Assembly: GCF_024710485.1 (NCBI RefSeq)
Contig: NZ_JANJUQ010000007.1
Location: 124,001 to 188,000, forward strand
Direction: 5' to 3'
Length of the DNA: 64,000 nucleotides
Origin: Flavobacterium sp.
GTDB lineage: Bacteria; Bacteroidota; Bacteroidia; Flavobacteriales; Flavobacteriaceae
Position 1 is the stretch's first letter. Every line of letters begins with the position of its first letter. The notes beneath the pieces were generated by a model. That model was given only the letters and a program-made list of their open reading frames with translations. It did no database searches and was not told the origin of the DNA. The position numbers and the translations under genes are program-made. Positions 8,222-16,497 of the stretch are shown in pieces.

Positions 8222-8275
8222 ACAGTCGCAGTCACAGTCGCAGTTATCTGAAAACTGCGACTGTGACTGATGACT
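8222..8275. repeat. AGTCGCAGT-family hairpin, copy 2
   Basis: A perfect 16-bp inverted repeat: AGTCACAGTCGCAGTT at 8230-8245 and its exact complement at 8253-8268, with a 7-nt loop ATCTGAA. Each arm is itself built from CAGTC words. It fills the spacer between the DUF2480 gene and the sufT-like gene, both on minus. There is no strong T-run, so an RNA-stability or attenuation hairpin is as likely as a terminator. Confidence 0.8.
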
Positions 8276-8277
8276 TT

Positions 8278-8601
8278 TTATAACATTCCTAATTCTAATT
8301 TAGCTTCTTCACTCATTAAATCTTTGCTCCATGGCGGATCAAAAGTAATTTCCACTTCGCAAGATTTTACGGCTTCGATTTTGGTGATTTTTTCTTCCAC
8401 TTCGCGCGGTAAAGTCTCGGCTACCGGACAGTTCGGCGAGGTTAAGGTCATCAAAACCTTTACTTCATTGTCTTCGTTAATCATCACGTCGTAGATTAAC
8501 CCTAATTCGTAAATGTCTACCGGAATTTCGGGATCGTAAATGCCTTTGAGTACTTTGACTACGTTTTCGCCTAAATTGATATCGTCTTTAAATTCTTCCA
8601 T
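8278..8601 (-). CDS. SUF-associated MIP18/DUF59 protein (SufT-like)
   Basis: 107 residues with the DUF59 core: LKGIYDPEIPVDIYELGLIY near residues 19-38, MTLTSPNCPVAETLP with the conserved Cys, and the C-terminal FDPPWSKDLMSEEAK typical of SUF-linked members. Such proteins act as accessory factors in Fe-S cluster maturation. The gene starts 6 nt after sufE, so co-transcription and close coupling are very likely. Confidence 0.9.
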   Translation of the reverse strand: MEEFKDDINLGENVVKVLKGIYDPEIPVDIYELGLIYDVMINEDNEVKVLMTLTSPNCPVAETLPREVEEKITKIEAVKSCEVEITFDPPWSKDLMSEEAKLELGML

Positions 8602-8607
8602 TGTTTT

Positions 8608-9027
8608 TTAATTTTTTGCATTGAATGCCAAAGCATACATTTTCAGTTTTTTAATCATTGACACTAAGCCGTTAGCTCGTGTGGGTGATAAATGTTCTTT
8701 GAGTCCGATTTCGTCTATAAAATCGGTATTGGCTTCTAATATAGCCGATGCTTTTTGATTGGAAAAAGCCCGAATTAAAATAGCGATGATGCCTTTGGTT
8801 AAAATCGCATCACTATCGGCTGTAAAAACTACTTTATCGCCATCTAGTTCGGCATGTACCCAAACTTTAGATTGACAACCTTGGATAATGTTGTCGTCGG
8901 TTTTGTATTGTTCTTCGATTAAAGGCAATGATTTCCCTAATTCGATGATGTATTCGTAGCGTTGCATCCAGTCGTCAAACATGGAAAATTCGTCTACGAT
9001 TTCGTCTTGTATTTCTTTAATGCTCAT
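8608..9027 (-). CDS. sufE: Cysteine desulfuration protein SufE
   Basis: 139 residues, normal for SufE. It accepts persulfide sulfur from SufS and passes it to the SufBCD scaffold. The acceptor Cys is C51 in the motif DNIIQGCQSKVWV. Its ATG overlaps the TGA of the preceding lipoprotein gene (ATGA), so its translation probably depends on that gene. This coupling is odd, because the lipoprotein is exported while SufE is cytosolic. Confidence 0.95.
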   Translation of the reverse strand: MSIKEIQDEIVDEFSMFDDWMQRYEYIIELGKSLPLIEEQYKTDDNIIQGCQSKVWVHAELDGDKVVFTADSDAILTKGIIAILIRAFSNQKASAILEANTDFIDEIGLKEHLSPTRANGLVSMIKKLKMYALAFNAKN

Positions 9028-9464
9028 TCTTCTTTCTCTTTGGCCAAAGCTACAATTTTATTGACTAATTTTTCGATTTCAGCCGGCGGATGACCGTGAT
9101 CAAAATCAGGAGATACATAATCTTGGTCTTGGTATCTGATTTTTAAGTTGGCAATTGCAGCACCGTCGTAAAACCTTTTTTGCGTTGGATCTTTCAAATT
9201 TGGAATCTCTTCTAAATTGATTTTACTGAAAGCCTTTACCAATTCAGCCCAATCAGCATCTGAGATATTGATTTCCTCCGGTAACTTGCTTCCGTTTCGG
9301 TCGCGAGAAACCGTTATCTTTTGATTCATAATGACCACTTTTTGATAAAATCCTCTGGTGTTGGCCGTGTACTGAAGGGTCGTATTGGTTAAATCGTTTT
9401 GCGCCTCGTTAGTACAGCTTTTCGATAGGAAAAGTGTCAAAAAAATCATGGTTATTGTTTTCAT
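9024..9464 (-). CDS. Unrecognised lipoprotein embedded in suf block
   Basis: About 146 residues from MKTITMIFLT; the longer frame to 9497 would read through a repeat element. The N-terminus is a short signal with a lipobox-like LSKSC, Cys at residue 16, so the product is probably anchored in the cell envelope. The rest is a compact alpha/beta-looking domain with EEINISDADWAEL, KRFYDGAAIANLKI and FDHGHPPAEIEKLVNKI. I recognise similar flavobacterial proteins but no named family. It lies between sufS and sufE and overlaps sufE by 4 nt. Its job is unknown. Confidence 0.8.
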   Translation of the reverse strand: MKTITMIFLTLFLSKSCTNEAQNDLTNTTLQYTANTRGFYQKVVIMNQKITVSRDRNGSKLPEEINISDADWAELVKAFSKINLEEIPNLKDPTQKRFYDGAAIANLKIRYQDQDYVSPDFDHGHPPAEIEKLVNKIVALAKEKEE

Positions 9465-9477
9465 AGTTTTGTTGTTT

Positions 9478-9553
9478 AGCCCGGATGGCAGCGGCATCCT
9501 TTTTTAATTTGTCAAATTAAAAAAGATACAGCGGACAGCCGGAAATAGCTCCT
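9478..9553 (-). repeat. Structured intergenic element, copy 2
   Basis: Read on the minus strand it begins TAGGAGC, then TCCGGCTGTCCGCT, ATC, an inner stem TTTTTTAATT/AATTAAAAAA, GGAT and CTGCCATCCGGGCT. These ends match the element at 5441-5512, while the inner stem differs in sequence and length but still pairs. It lies directly after the sufS stop and before the lipoprotein gene, in the same transcriptional orientation relative to its upstream gene as copy 1. Confidence 0.7.
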
Positions 9554-9559
9554 AAAAAT

Positions 9560-10774
9560 TTAACTCAACATCATTTTGGCCTTTTTAACCGCCTCGACCA
9601 TAGCATCAATTTCTTCCTTGGTGTTGTAAAAAGCGAAACTCGCTCTAATCGTGCCCGGAATCTTGAAATAATCCATGATAGGTTGGGCGCAATGATGTCC
9701 GGTGCGCACCGCTATGCCTAACTTATCGATAATTGTGCCAATGTCGTAGGGATGTATGCCTTCGATGTTAAACGAAATTACGGAAGTTTTATGTTCCGCC
9801 GTTCCGTAAATTTTCAAACCGTTTATGGCGGATAATTTTTCGGTAGCGTATACCAACAATTCGTGTTCGTATTGTGCGATATGGTCAAATCCGATGCTGT
9901 TTAAATAATCTACTGCGGTTCCCAAAACAATACCTCCGGCTATGTTGGGTGTTCCTGCTTCAAACTTGTGTGGCAAATCGGCATAAGTGGTCTTTTCGAA
10001 ACTTACGGTGGCTATCATTTCGCCGCCGCCTTGATAGGGTGGCAATTTTCGAAGCCAATCTTCTTTACCGTAGAGAATTCCCGTTCCGGTTGGCCCGCAA
10101 ATTTTATGACCGGAAAACACGTAGAAATCACAGTCTAAATCTTGTACATCGGGTTTTAAATGTGGTGTGGCTTGAGCGCCATCGATTAAAACAGCAGCGC
10201 CAACTTGGTGCGCTTTGGCAATCATTTCCTTTACAGGGTTGATGGTGCCCAAAGCGTTTGAAATATGATTTACGGTTACGATTTTGGTTTTGTCTGAAAG
10301 CAATGTATCGTATTCAGCCTGTATCAATTCTCCTTTTTCATTCATGGGAATGACTTTCAGCGTGGCGCCGGTTCTTTCGCATAGCATTTGCCACGGCACA
10401 ATATTGCTATGGTGTTCCAAAGCCGAAACCAATACTTCATCGCCAACTTTTAACAGCGAGGCAAAACCATTAGCAACAGCGTTAATACCGTGAGTAGTTC
10501 CGGAAGTAAAAATGACTTCATGGGCGTGTTTGGCGTTGATATGGTTTTGGATTTTACCGCGAGAGACTTCATAGGCATCGGTAGCCAATTGACTTAGGGT
10601 ATGGACGCCGCGGTGAATGTTAGCATTGATTTCTTGGTAATATTGGGCAATCGCATCAATCACTACTTGTGGCTTTTGCGAGGTGGCGCCGTTGTCAAAA
10701 TAAACGAGCGGTTTACCGTTTACTTTTTGAGAAAGTATCGGGAAATCGGCTCTGATTTTTTGGAGGTCTAACAT
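9560..10774 (-). CDS. sufS: Cysteine desulfurase SufS
   Basis: 404 residues, standard group II (SufS/CsdA) size. PLP-dependent removal of sulfur from cysteine supplies the SUF pathway. The PLP lysine lies in FSGHKICGPTG and the catalytic Cys in RTGHHCAQP (near residue 361). The N-terminal LDLQKIRADFPIL and DNGATSQKP blocks are typical. It is the first gene of the second suf block. The opposite-strand serine hydrolase upstream means sufS needs its own promoter in 10775-10942. Confidence 0.96.
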   Translation of the reverse strand: MLDLQKIRADFPILSQKVNGKPLVYFDNGATSQKPQVVIDAIAQYYQEINANIHRGVHTLSQLATDAYEVSRGKIQNHINAKHAHEVIFTSGTTHGINAVANGFASLLKVGDEVLVSALEHHSNIVPWQMLCERTGATLKVIPMNEKGELIQAEYDTLLSDKTKIVTVNHISNALGTINPVKEMIAKAHQVGAAVLIDGAQATPHLKPDVQDLDCDFYVFSGHKICGPTGTGILYGKEDWLRKLPPYQGGGEMIATVSFEKTTYADLPHKFEAGTPNIAGGIVLGTAVDYLNSIGFDHIAQYEHELLVYATEKLSAINGLKIYGTAEHKTSVISFNIEGIHPYDIGTIIDKLGIAVRTGHHCAQPIMDYFKIPGTIRASFAFYNTKEEIDAMVEAVKKAKMMLS

Positions 10775-10942
10775 GGTATTATTTAGAAAAATTCTAAATA
10801 CAAAAGTAGTTAAAATGAGTTGGTTATTTGCTAAACAAATATTAATATTTTATGATTTTGAACCCTATAAGACATATAAGAAATAGAAGCTTAAATTACT
10901 TATATGACTCAAATTTTATAAATTGCTTCAAAATTAATTCCC

Positions 10943-12283
10943 ATGAAAAAGTTTCTGAAAGTTTTTGCCGTTTTATTGCTGCTTGTCTTGGTTTATTTGC
11001 GCATCGAAATTTATCCGCAATTGGACATCATCACCGGTTTTTCGGCTAAGAGTGTGGCATCCGGATATTTTATTGATGACCGAACTTTGGAAACCATACA
11101 ACAGGGTGACAACGACATTGACAAAGTCGATTGGGCTACCAATACAATAGATGAAAATGAAAAAAGCGTCTTGTCAAAAGTATACGGATTAAAAGCGCGC
11201 AAAGCCATTTACCGCGAAGGATTGGGCGCCACGTTAATCAACGACGATTTTGATGTTACCAAACCTTATAACGTTCCGAAACGAAGTTTATCCCAAAGCG
11301 ATTTGCCTTATCCTTATGGGAACAGCAATCCGGTAGATACCAGTTTTGCCGAATTAGATGCGTTCCAATTGCAAAAAACTGTAGAAGAAGCCTTTGACAA
11401 AGAGGGCGAAAAGAACAAAAGAACCCGCGCCGTAGTAGTATTGTACAAAGGCCGTTTGGTGGCTGAGAAATATGGTGCCGGATTTAGAGCAACTTCTAAA
11501 ATTTTAGGTTGGTCGATGACCAAAAGTTTGACGGCGACTTACTTTGGCATACTGCAAAAACAAGGGAAGATCGATATTACTAAACCTGCTCCGATTGCCG
11601 CTTGGAAAAACGACGAGCGCGCTAAAATTACGATTAACGATTTGCTGCACATGAATTCGGGCTTGGAATGGGATGAAGATTACGGCAAGATTTCCGATGT
11701 GACCAAAATGTTGTTTACGGCAGAAGATATGACCCAATCGCAAATTGACAAACCTTTAGTAGGCAAACCGAATGCGTCGTGGAATTACTCGTCGGGCACT
11801 ACGAATTTGTTGTCGGGTATATTGCGCCAACAATTCAAAACACACCAGGAATATTTGGATTTTTGGTACAGCAGTTTGTTGGATAAAATTGGCATGGACT
11901 CAGCTTTAGTGGAAGTTGACATGGTTGGAAACTTTGTAGGTTCGTCCTATGGTTGGGCTTCGGCGCGCGATTGGGCCAAGTTTGGATTACTCTATTTAAA
12001 CCAAGGCAATTGGAACGGAGCACAACTATTTGACCCGAGTTGGGCGAAATACGTGGCCACGCCAACCAATACTTCTAACGGTCAATACGGTGCGCAATTT
12101 TGGTTAAATGCCGGCGGAAAATTCCCGGATGTACCGCGAGATATGTTTTACTGCAGCGGTTACCAAGGACAAATGGTAGCTATTTTCCCGAGTCACGACT
12201 TGGTAGTGGTTCGTATGGGGTTGAGTGAGGAATTTGATTTTAATGGGTTTTTAAGAGATATTATTTTATCCATAAAGAAATAA
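10943..12283 (+). CDS. Serine hydrolase, class C beta-lactamase fold
   Basis: 446 residues with an N-terminal membrane segment (residues about 5-20), so it is anchored or exported. The SxxK motif is S191-M-T-K194 and the Tyr motif is Y282-S-S. The HMNSGLEWDEDYG block is usual for the beta-lactamase-related family (COG1680: esterases, DD-peptidases and related enzymes). A KTG-like third box is not obvious near residues 405-415 (YCSGYQGQM). The substrate is unknown. It is a lone plus-strand gene splitting the suf locus, convergent with sufD, which suggests an insertion or rearrangement. Confidence 0.88.
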   Translation: MKKFLKVFAVLLLLVLVYLRIEIYPQLDIITGFSAKSVASGYFIDDRTLETIQQGDNDIDKVDWATNTIDENEKSVLSKVYGLKARKAIYREGLGATLINDDFDVTKPYNVPKRSLSQSDLPYPYGNSNPVDTSFAELDAFQLQKTVEEAFDKEGEKNKRTRAVVVLYKGRLVAEKYGAGFRATSKILGWSMTKSLTATYFGILQKQGKIDITKPAPIAAWKNDERAKITINDLLHMNSGLEWDEDYGKISDVTKMLFTAEDMTQSQIDKPLVGKPNASWNYSSGTTNLLSGILRQQFKTHQEYLDFWYSSLLDKIGMDSALVEVDMVGNFVGSSYGWASARDWAKFGLLYLNQGNWNGAQLFDPSWAKYVATPTNTSNGQYGAQFWLNAGGKFPDVPRDMFYCSGYQGQMVAIFPSHDLVVVRMGLSEEFDFNGFLRDIILSIKK

Positions 12284-12289
12284 TTTAAA

Positions 12290-12388
12290 CGCAAAGAACG
12301 CAAAGTTAAAAAAGAGAAAGGGCGCAAAGTGTAATTAACAACTTTAGCGCCCTTTGTGTATTTCTTAGCGAACTTTGCGGTTAAAACT
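12290..12388. repeat. GCAAAG-word inverted repeat
   Basis: Two inverted arms of about 48 nt, each made of CGCAAAG/GCTAAG words and meeting near 12338, fill the space between the convergent serine hydrolase and sufD. The arms share AAAGGGCGC exactly and are imperfect elsewhere. It can fold into a long hairpin in RNA from either side and may serve as the shared 3' end. I know this type of word repeat from flavobacterial spacers, but have no named family for it. Confidence 0.7.
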
Positions 12389-13703
12389 ACAAATCAAACC
12401 CTAAGTTCACGCCTAATTTCGTGGCGATAATTTTGGTGATTCTTTGTTTTAATTCCGGTATTTTGATGCTTTCGATGACCTCATTGGAAAAGGCGTACAT
12501 GAGCAATGCTTTGGCTTCTTTCTTAGGAATGCCGCGTTGTTGCATGTAAAACATAGCCGTTTCATCTAACTGCCCGATGGTACAACCGTGGGAACATTTG
12601 ACGTCGTCGGCAAAAATTTCCAATTGCGGTTTAGCGTTAATTGTGGCTTTGTCGCCCAGCAAAATATTGTTGTTTTGTTGGAAAGCATCGGTTTTTTGCG
12701 CTTCTTTTTCCACGTAAATTTTACCATTGAAAACGCCTGTTGCACTATCGGCCAAGATGGTTTTGTAGTTTTGGTGGCTTTCGCAATTGGGCTTGGCGTG
12801 ATGCACTAAAGTGTAATGATCCACGTGTTGCTTGTCGCCTATGATGGTAATGCCTTTAAGCGTAGAATCGATTCTTTCGCCAAAATGGTAGAAGTTCAAA
12901 TTGTTTCTCGTGATGTTACCACCAAAAGAAAACGTGTGAACCGAAACTCGGCTTTCCTGCTTTTGGGAAATATAGGTGTTGTCAATCAAGTTAGCCGATT
13001 GCAAATCGTTTTGGATTTTATAGTAATCCACGATAGCGCGTTTTTGGGCAAAAATCTCGGTTACTGAATTCGTCAGTACCGGGTTTTCGTTTAAGCTTTG
13101 GTGTCTTTCGATGATTTGCACGTGCGCATTTTCGCCTACGATAACCAAATTACGGGGTTGCAACATCAACGCATTTTCTTTTCCGGTAGAAAAATAGATG
13201 ATTTCGATGGGTTTTTCTACTACTTTGCTTTTCGGAATATTGATGTAAGCACCTTCATTAGCAAAAGCCGTATTCAAACTGGTCAAACTTTCGTCTTTAC
13301 TGGCGATTTTGTTGAAATATTCATCAATTACCATTTTGTATTTGGGTTTGTTTAAAGCCGATGACATCAAACAAACATCAATTCCATCATGCGTTGTGGC
13401 CGATAAAAACGAAGTAAACTTACCGTCAACAAAAATCACTTTATAAGTATCAATCTCGTGTAGGAAGTACTTTTTAACTTCGGCAAACTCAATAGCATTT
13501 TCGTGTTTTGGAAATACCGAATAGTCGTTTTTCAAAACCGAATTCAGCGAGGTGTATTTCCAAGCTTCCTCTTTTTTAGTAGGGAAACCTTTGTGTTCAA
13601 AGTTTTTTATTGCGGCCGTCCTAATATCATGCAAATCCGAATGAACATCGATTTGTTCTTCGAAAGCCATGAAAGACGAAATGAGTTTTTCTTTTAATTC
13701 CAT
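12387..13703 (-). CDS. sufD: Fe-S cluster assembly protein SufD
   Basis: 438 residues. SufD pairs with SufB in the SufBC2D scaffold on which clusters are built. Recognisable are the N-terminal FPTKKEEAWKYTSL block, the beta-helical middle and the family C-terminal region KCSHGCTIGQLDETAMFYMQ with RGIPKKEAKALL. It follows sufC by 64 nt; that spacer holds another AGTCGCAGT-family repeat. Length and motifs are normal. Confidence 0.95.
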   Translation of the reverse strand: MELKEKLISSFMAFEEQIDVHSDLHDIRTAAIKNFEHKGFPTKKEEAWKYTSLNSVLKNDYSVFPKHENAIEFAEVKKYFLHEIDTYKVIFVDGKFTSFLSATTHDGIDVCLMSSALNKPKYKMVIDEYFNKIASKDESLTSLNTAFANEGAYINIPKSKVVEKPIEIIYFSTGKENALMLQPRNLVIVGENAHVQIIERHQSLNENPVLTNSVTEIFAQKRAIVDYYKIQNDLQSANLIDNTYISQKQESRVSVHTFSFGGNITRNNLNFYHFGERIDSTLKGITIIGDKQHVDHYTLVHHAKPNCESHQNYKTILADSATGVFNGKIYVEKEAQKTDAFQQNNNILLGDKATINAKPQLEIFADDVKCSHGCTIGQLDETAMFYMQQRGIPKKEAKALLMYAFSNEVIESIKIPELKQRITKIIATKLGVNLGFDL

Positions 13704-13709
13704 AATTAT

Positions 13710-13768
13710 CAGTATTCAGTCGCAGTATCCAGTCGCAGTTGCTGTAAACTGTGACTGAGACTGTAAAC
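13710..13768. repeat. AGTCGCAGT-family hairpin, copy 3
   Basis: CAGTCGCAGT words occur twice. AGTCGCAGTT (13731-13740) can pair with AACTGTGACT (13747-13756) with one G-T wobble and a 6-nt loop. This is the same family as 8222-8275 and lies in the sufC-sufD spacer on the minus-strand transcript. Confidence 0.65.
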
Positions 13769-14517
13769 TAATTCAATTCATTTTTAATCCAATCGTATCC
13801 TTTTTCCTCTAATTCCAACGCTAAGTCGGCGCCACCGGTTTTTACGATTTTACCGTCCATTAAAACGTGAACAAAATCGGGTACAATATAATCTAACAAA
13901 CGTTGGTAGTGCGTGATAACCAGTACCGCGTTGTTTTCGTTTTTTAATTTATTAACGCCGTTAGCTACAATTCTTAAAGCGTCGATATCTAGTCCAGAAT
14001 CGGTTTCGTCGAGGATGGCTAATTTTGGCTCTAACATGGCCATTTGGAAGATTTCATTACGCTTCTTTTCACCGCCCGAGAAACCTTCGTTTAGCGAACG
14101 TGATAAAAACTTGCGGTCCATTTCCAGCAATTCCGATTTTTCGCGGATGAGTTTCAGCATTTCGTTGGCCGGCATTTCCTCTTGATTGTTGGCTTTTCTT
14201 TTTTCGTTAATGGCTGTTTTGATGAAGTTAGTCACCGAAACACCAGGAATTTCTACCGGATATTGGAACGACAAGAAAACACCTTTGTGTGCTCTTTCTT
14301 CCGGAGCCAATTCGGAGATATCTTCCCCTTCTAAGAGGATTTCGCCTTCGGATACTTCGTAATTTTCATTACCGGCAATGATGGAAGAAAGCGTGCTTTT
14401 TCCGGCACCATTTGGTCCCATAATGGCATGCACTTCTCCGGCTTTAATTTCTAAATTAATGCCTTTTAATATGTCTTTATCTTCAACTGAAGCGTGTAGA
14501 TTGCTAATTTTTAACAT
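13768..14517 (-). CDS. sufC: Fe-S assembly ATPase SufC
   Basis: 249 residues, an ABC-type ATPase without membrane domain that drives SufBCD. Walker A is GPNGAGKST (about residues 35-43), the signature is [15 protein letters not shown], and Walker B is [16 protein letters not shown], with the H-loop in [11 protein letters not shown]. Gene order sufB-sufC-sufD on the minus strand is the usual one. Confidence 0.97.
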   Translation of the reverse strand: MLKISNLHASVEDKDILKGINLEIKAGEVHAIMGPNGAGKSTLSSIIAGNENYEVSEGEILLEGEDISELAPEERAHKGVFLSFQYPVEIPGVSVTNFIKTAINEKRKANNQEEMPANEMLKLIREKSELLEMDRKFLSRSLNEGFSGGEKKRNEIFQMAMLEPKLAILDETDSGLDIDALRIVANGVNKLKNENNAVLVITHYQRLLDYIVPDFVHVLMDGKIVKTGGADLALELEEKGYDWIKNELN

Positions 14518-14568
14518 TTTATACTTTTATTTTAAAACCATTTAAGGAATGTAAGTTCATTTAAGTTT

Positions 14569-16017
14569 TTATCCGACGGAACCTTCGAGTGAAATCTCCA
14601 ATAATTTTTGTGCTTCTACGGCAAATTCCATGGGTAGTTTGTTCAAGACGTCTTTACTGAAACCGTTTACAATTAACGCAATCGCTTTCTCGGTTGGAAT
14701 CCCGCGTTGGTTGCAATAAAACACTTGATCTTCTCCGATTTTAGAAGTCGTGGCTTCGTGTTCTATTTTGGCAGTAGTATTTTTACTTTCGATGTACGGA
14801 AACGTGTGTGCGCCACAATTATTTCCCATCAACAATGAGTCACATTGGGAGAAGTTACGCGCATTCTCGGCACGAGCGCCAATTTGCACCAAACCTCGGT
14901 AACTGTTTTGTGATTTTCCGGCCGAGATTCCTTTGGAGATGATAGTCGATTTGGTGTTTTTACCCAAATGGATCATTTTAGTTCCGGTATCGGCTTGTTG
15001 GAAGTTATTGGTTACGGCAATCGAGTAAAATTCGCCTATCGAATTATCGCCTTTTAACACACAAGACGGATACTTCCAAGTTACGGCAGAACCGGTTTCT
15101 ACTTGCGTCCAAGAGATTTTGGCATTTTTCTCGCACAAGCCTCTTTTGGTTACAAAATTATACACACCGCCTTTGCCTTCTTTGTTTCCGGGATACCAGT
15201 TTTGAACAGTGGAATATTTGATTTCAGCATCGTCTAAAGCAATCAATTCCACTACCGCTGCGTGCAATTGGTTTTCGTCTCGACTTGGCGCTGTACAGCC
15301 CTCTAAGTAAGAAACATAACTGCCTTCATCGGCAATGACTAAAGTTCTTTCGAACTGACCGGTTCCTGCTTGGTTGATACGGAAATAGGTTGACAATTCC
15401 ATGGGACAACGAACGCCTTTCGGTATGTAGCAAAAACTACCGTCGGAGAAAACCGCCGAGTTTAGTGCTGCGTAAAAATTATCTTTTTGCGGCACAACCG
15501 TTCCAAGGTATTGGCGAACCAATTCCGGATGCTCTTTAATAGCTTCGGAAATACTCATGAAAATGATACCTTTTTCGGCCAAGGTCTTTTTAAAAGTTGT
15601 CGCCACCGAAACCGAATCGACCACGATGTCCATGGCGATGTTGTTCATTTTTTTCTGTTCATCGATAGAAATACCCAGCTTTTTGTACATCGCTAAAAGT
15701 TCCGGGTCTACATCGTCCAAGGTTTTATTAGGATCCGCTTTTTTCGGTGCCGAATAATAGGAAATGGCCTGAAAATCGGGTTTTTCGTAATGTACATTGG
15801 CCCATTCCGGTTCAGTCATTTCCTGCCAAGCTCTGAAAGCTTCAATGCGCCAATCAGTCATCCATTGCGGCTCGCCTTTTTTCTGAGAAATAGCTCTTAC
15901 AATGTCTTCGTTTAGGCCAACAGGAAAAGTCTCCGATTCTAATTCGGTATAAAATCCGTATTCGTATTCTTTAGTTTCGAGTTCGACTTTTAAGTCGTCT
16001 TCCGTATATTTTGCCAT
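14569..16017 (-). CDS. sufB: Fe-S cluster assembly protein SufB
   Basis: 482 residues, typical SufB length. It is the cluster-nucleating scaffold subunit. The conserved C-terminal part has [17 protein letters not shown], the [15 protein letters not shown] block and [14 protein letters not shown]. The gene follows sufA by 9 nt, so the two are co-transcribed from the promoter upstream of sufA. Confidence 0.97.
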   Translation of the reverse strand: MAKYTEDDLKVELETKEYEYGFYTELESETFPVGLNEDIVRAISQKKGEPQWMTDWRIEAFRAWQEMTEPEWANVHYEKPDFQAISYYSAPKKADPNKTLDDVDPELLAMYKKLGISIDEQKKMNNIAMDIVVDSVSVATTFKKTLAEKGIIFMSISEAIKEHPELVRQYLGTVVPQKDNFYAALNSAVFSDGSFCYIPKGVRCPMELSTYFRINQAGTGQFERTLVIADEGSYVSYLEGCTAPSRDENQLHAAVVELIALDDAEIKYSTVQNWYPGNKEGKGGVYNFVTKRGLCEKNAKISWTQVETGSAVTWKYPSCVLKGDNSIGEFYSIAVTNNFQQADTGTKMIHLGKNTKSTIISKGISAGKSQNSYRGLVQIGARAENARNFSQCDSLLMGNNCGAHTFPYIESKNTTAKIEHEATTSKIGEDQVFYCNQRGIPTEKAIALIVNGFSKDVLNKLPMEFAVEAQKLLEISLEGSVG

Positions 16018-16026
16018 GATAGTGTT

Positions 16027-16356
16027 CTATAATGAGAATGATTCACCGCAACCACAGGTTCGGCTTGCGTTGGGATTATTAAAAACAAAGCCTTTACCGT
16101 TCAAGCCTCCGGAAAATTCCAAAATGGTTCCGGCTAAGTACAAGAACGATTTTTTTTCAACGGCTATTTTCACATTATTGTCTTCGAAAACTTTGTCATT
16201 TTCGCCTATTGCTTTGTCGAATTTTAACTCATAAGACAAACCCGAACAACCACCACTTTTTACGCCCACGCGAACGTAATCTTGGGTCGCATCAAAACCG
16301 TCTTCCTGCATCATTTCGACGATTTTTTTACTTGCTGTATCCGATACTTTAATCAT
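16027..16356 (-). CDS. sufA: A-type Fe-S carrier (SufA/IscA/ErpA)
   Basis: 109 residues with the three conserved cysteines of A-type carriers: C37 in SGGCSGLSYEL, and C101 and C103 in RTCGCGESF. Such proteins accept clusters from the scaffold and deliver them to apo-proteins. It is the promoter-proximal gene of the sufABCD block. I use sufA because of its position; an ErpA-like role cannot be excluded by sequence. Confidence 0.92.
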   Translation of the reverse strand: MIKVSDTASKKIVEMMQEDGFDATQDYVRVGVKSGGCSGLSYELKFDKAIGENDKVFEDNNVKIAVEKKSFLYLAGTILEFSGGLNGKGFVFNNPNASRTCGCGESFSL

Positions 16357-16385
16357 CTTATTTTGATTTTGTCTAAATTAATGTG

Positions 16386-16418
16386 CAAATTTAACACAAA
16401 TATCTATTCCTACTACAA
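16386..16418 (-). promoter_or_regulatory. Putative promoter of sufABCD
   Basis: On the minus strand TAAATTTG (complement of 16386-16393) fits the -7 consensus TAnnTTTG. TTG (complement of 16416-16418) lies 22 nt upstream, as expected for a -33 element. The -7 box is 29 nt before the sufA ATG. I see no obvious regulator-binding palindrome. Confidence 0.5.
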
Positions 16419-16473
16419 TTGGTAACATTTTTATAACTAATGTACGGATAGAAAAAAATGATTTTTTATTCTG

Positions 16474-16481
16474 TAAATTTG
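16474..16481 (+). promoter_or_regulatory. Putative -7 element of MBL hydrolase gene
   Basis: TAAATTTG, a full TAnnTTTG match, lies 16 nt before the ATG at 16498. It is divergent from the suf promoter, with about 80 nt between the two -7 boxes. No TTTG is seen at the -33 distance. Confidence 0.42.
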
Positions 16482-16497
16482 TCACAAACCTCAACCT

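Noticed and set aside
12819..12826. CACGTG near 12820 as another parS site
   Set aside because: Only the central six bases match and it lies within sufD coding; the flanks TGAT and TTGC do not fit the consensus.
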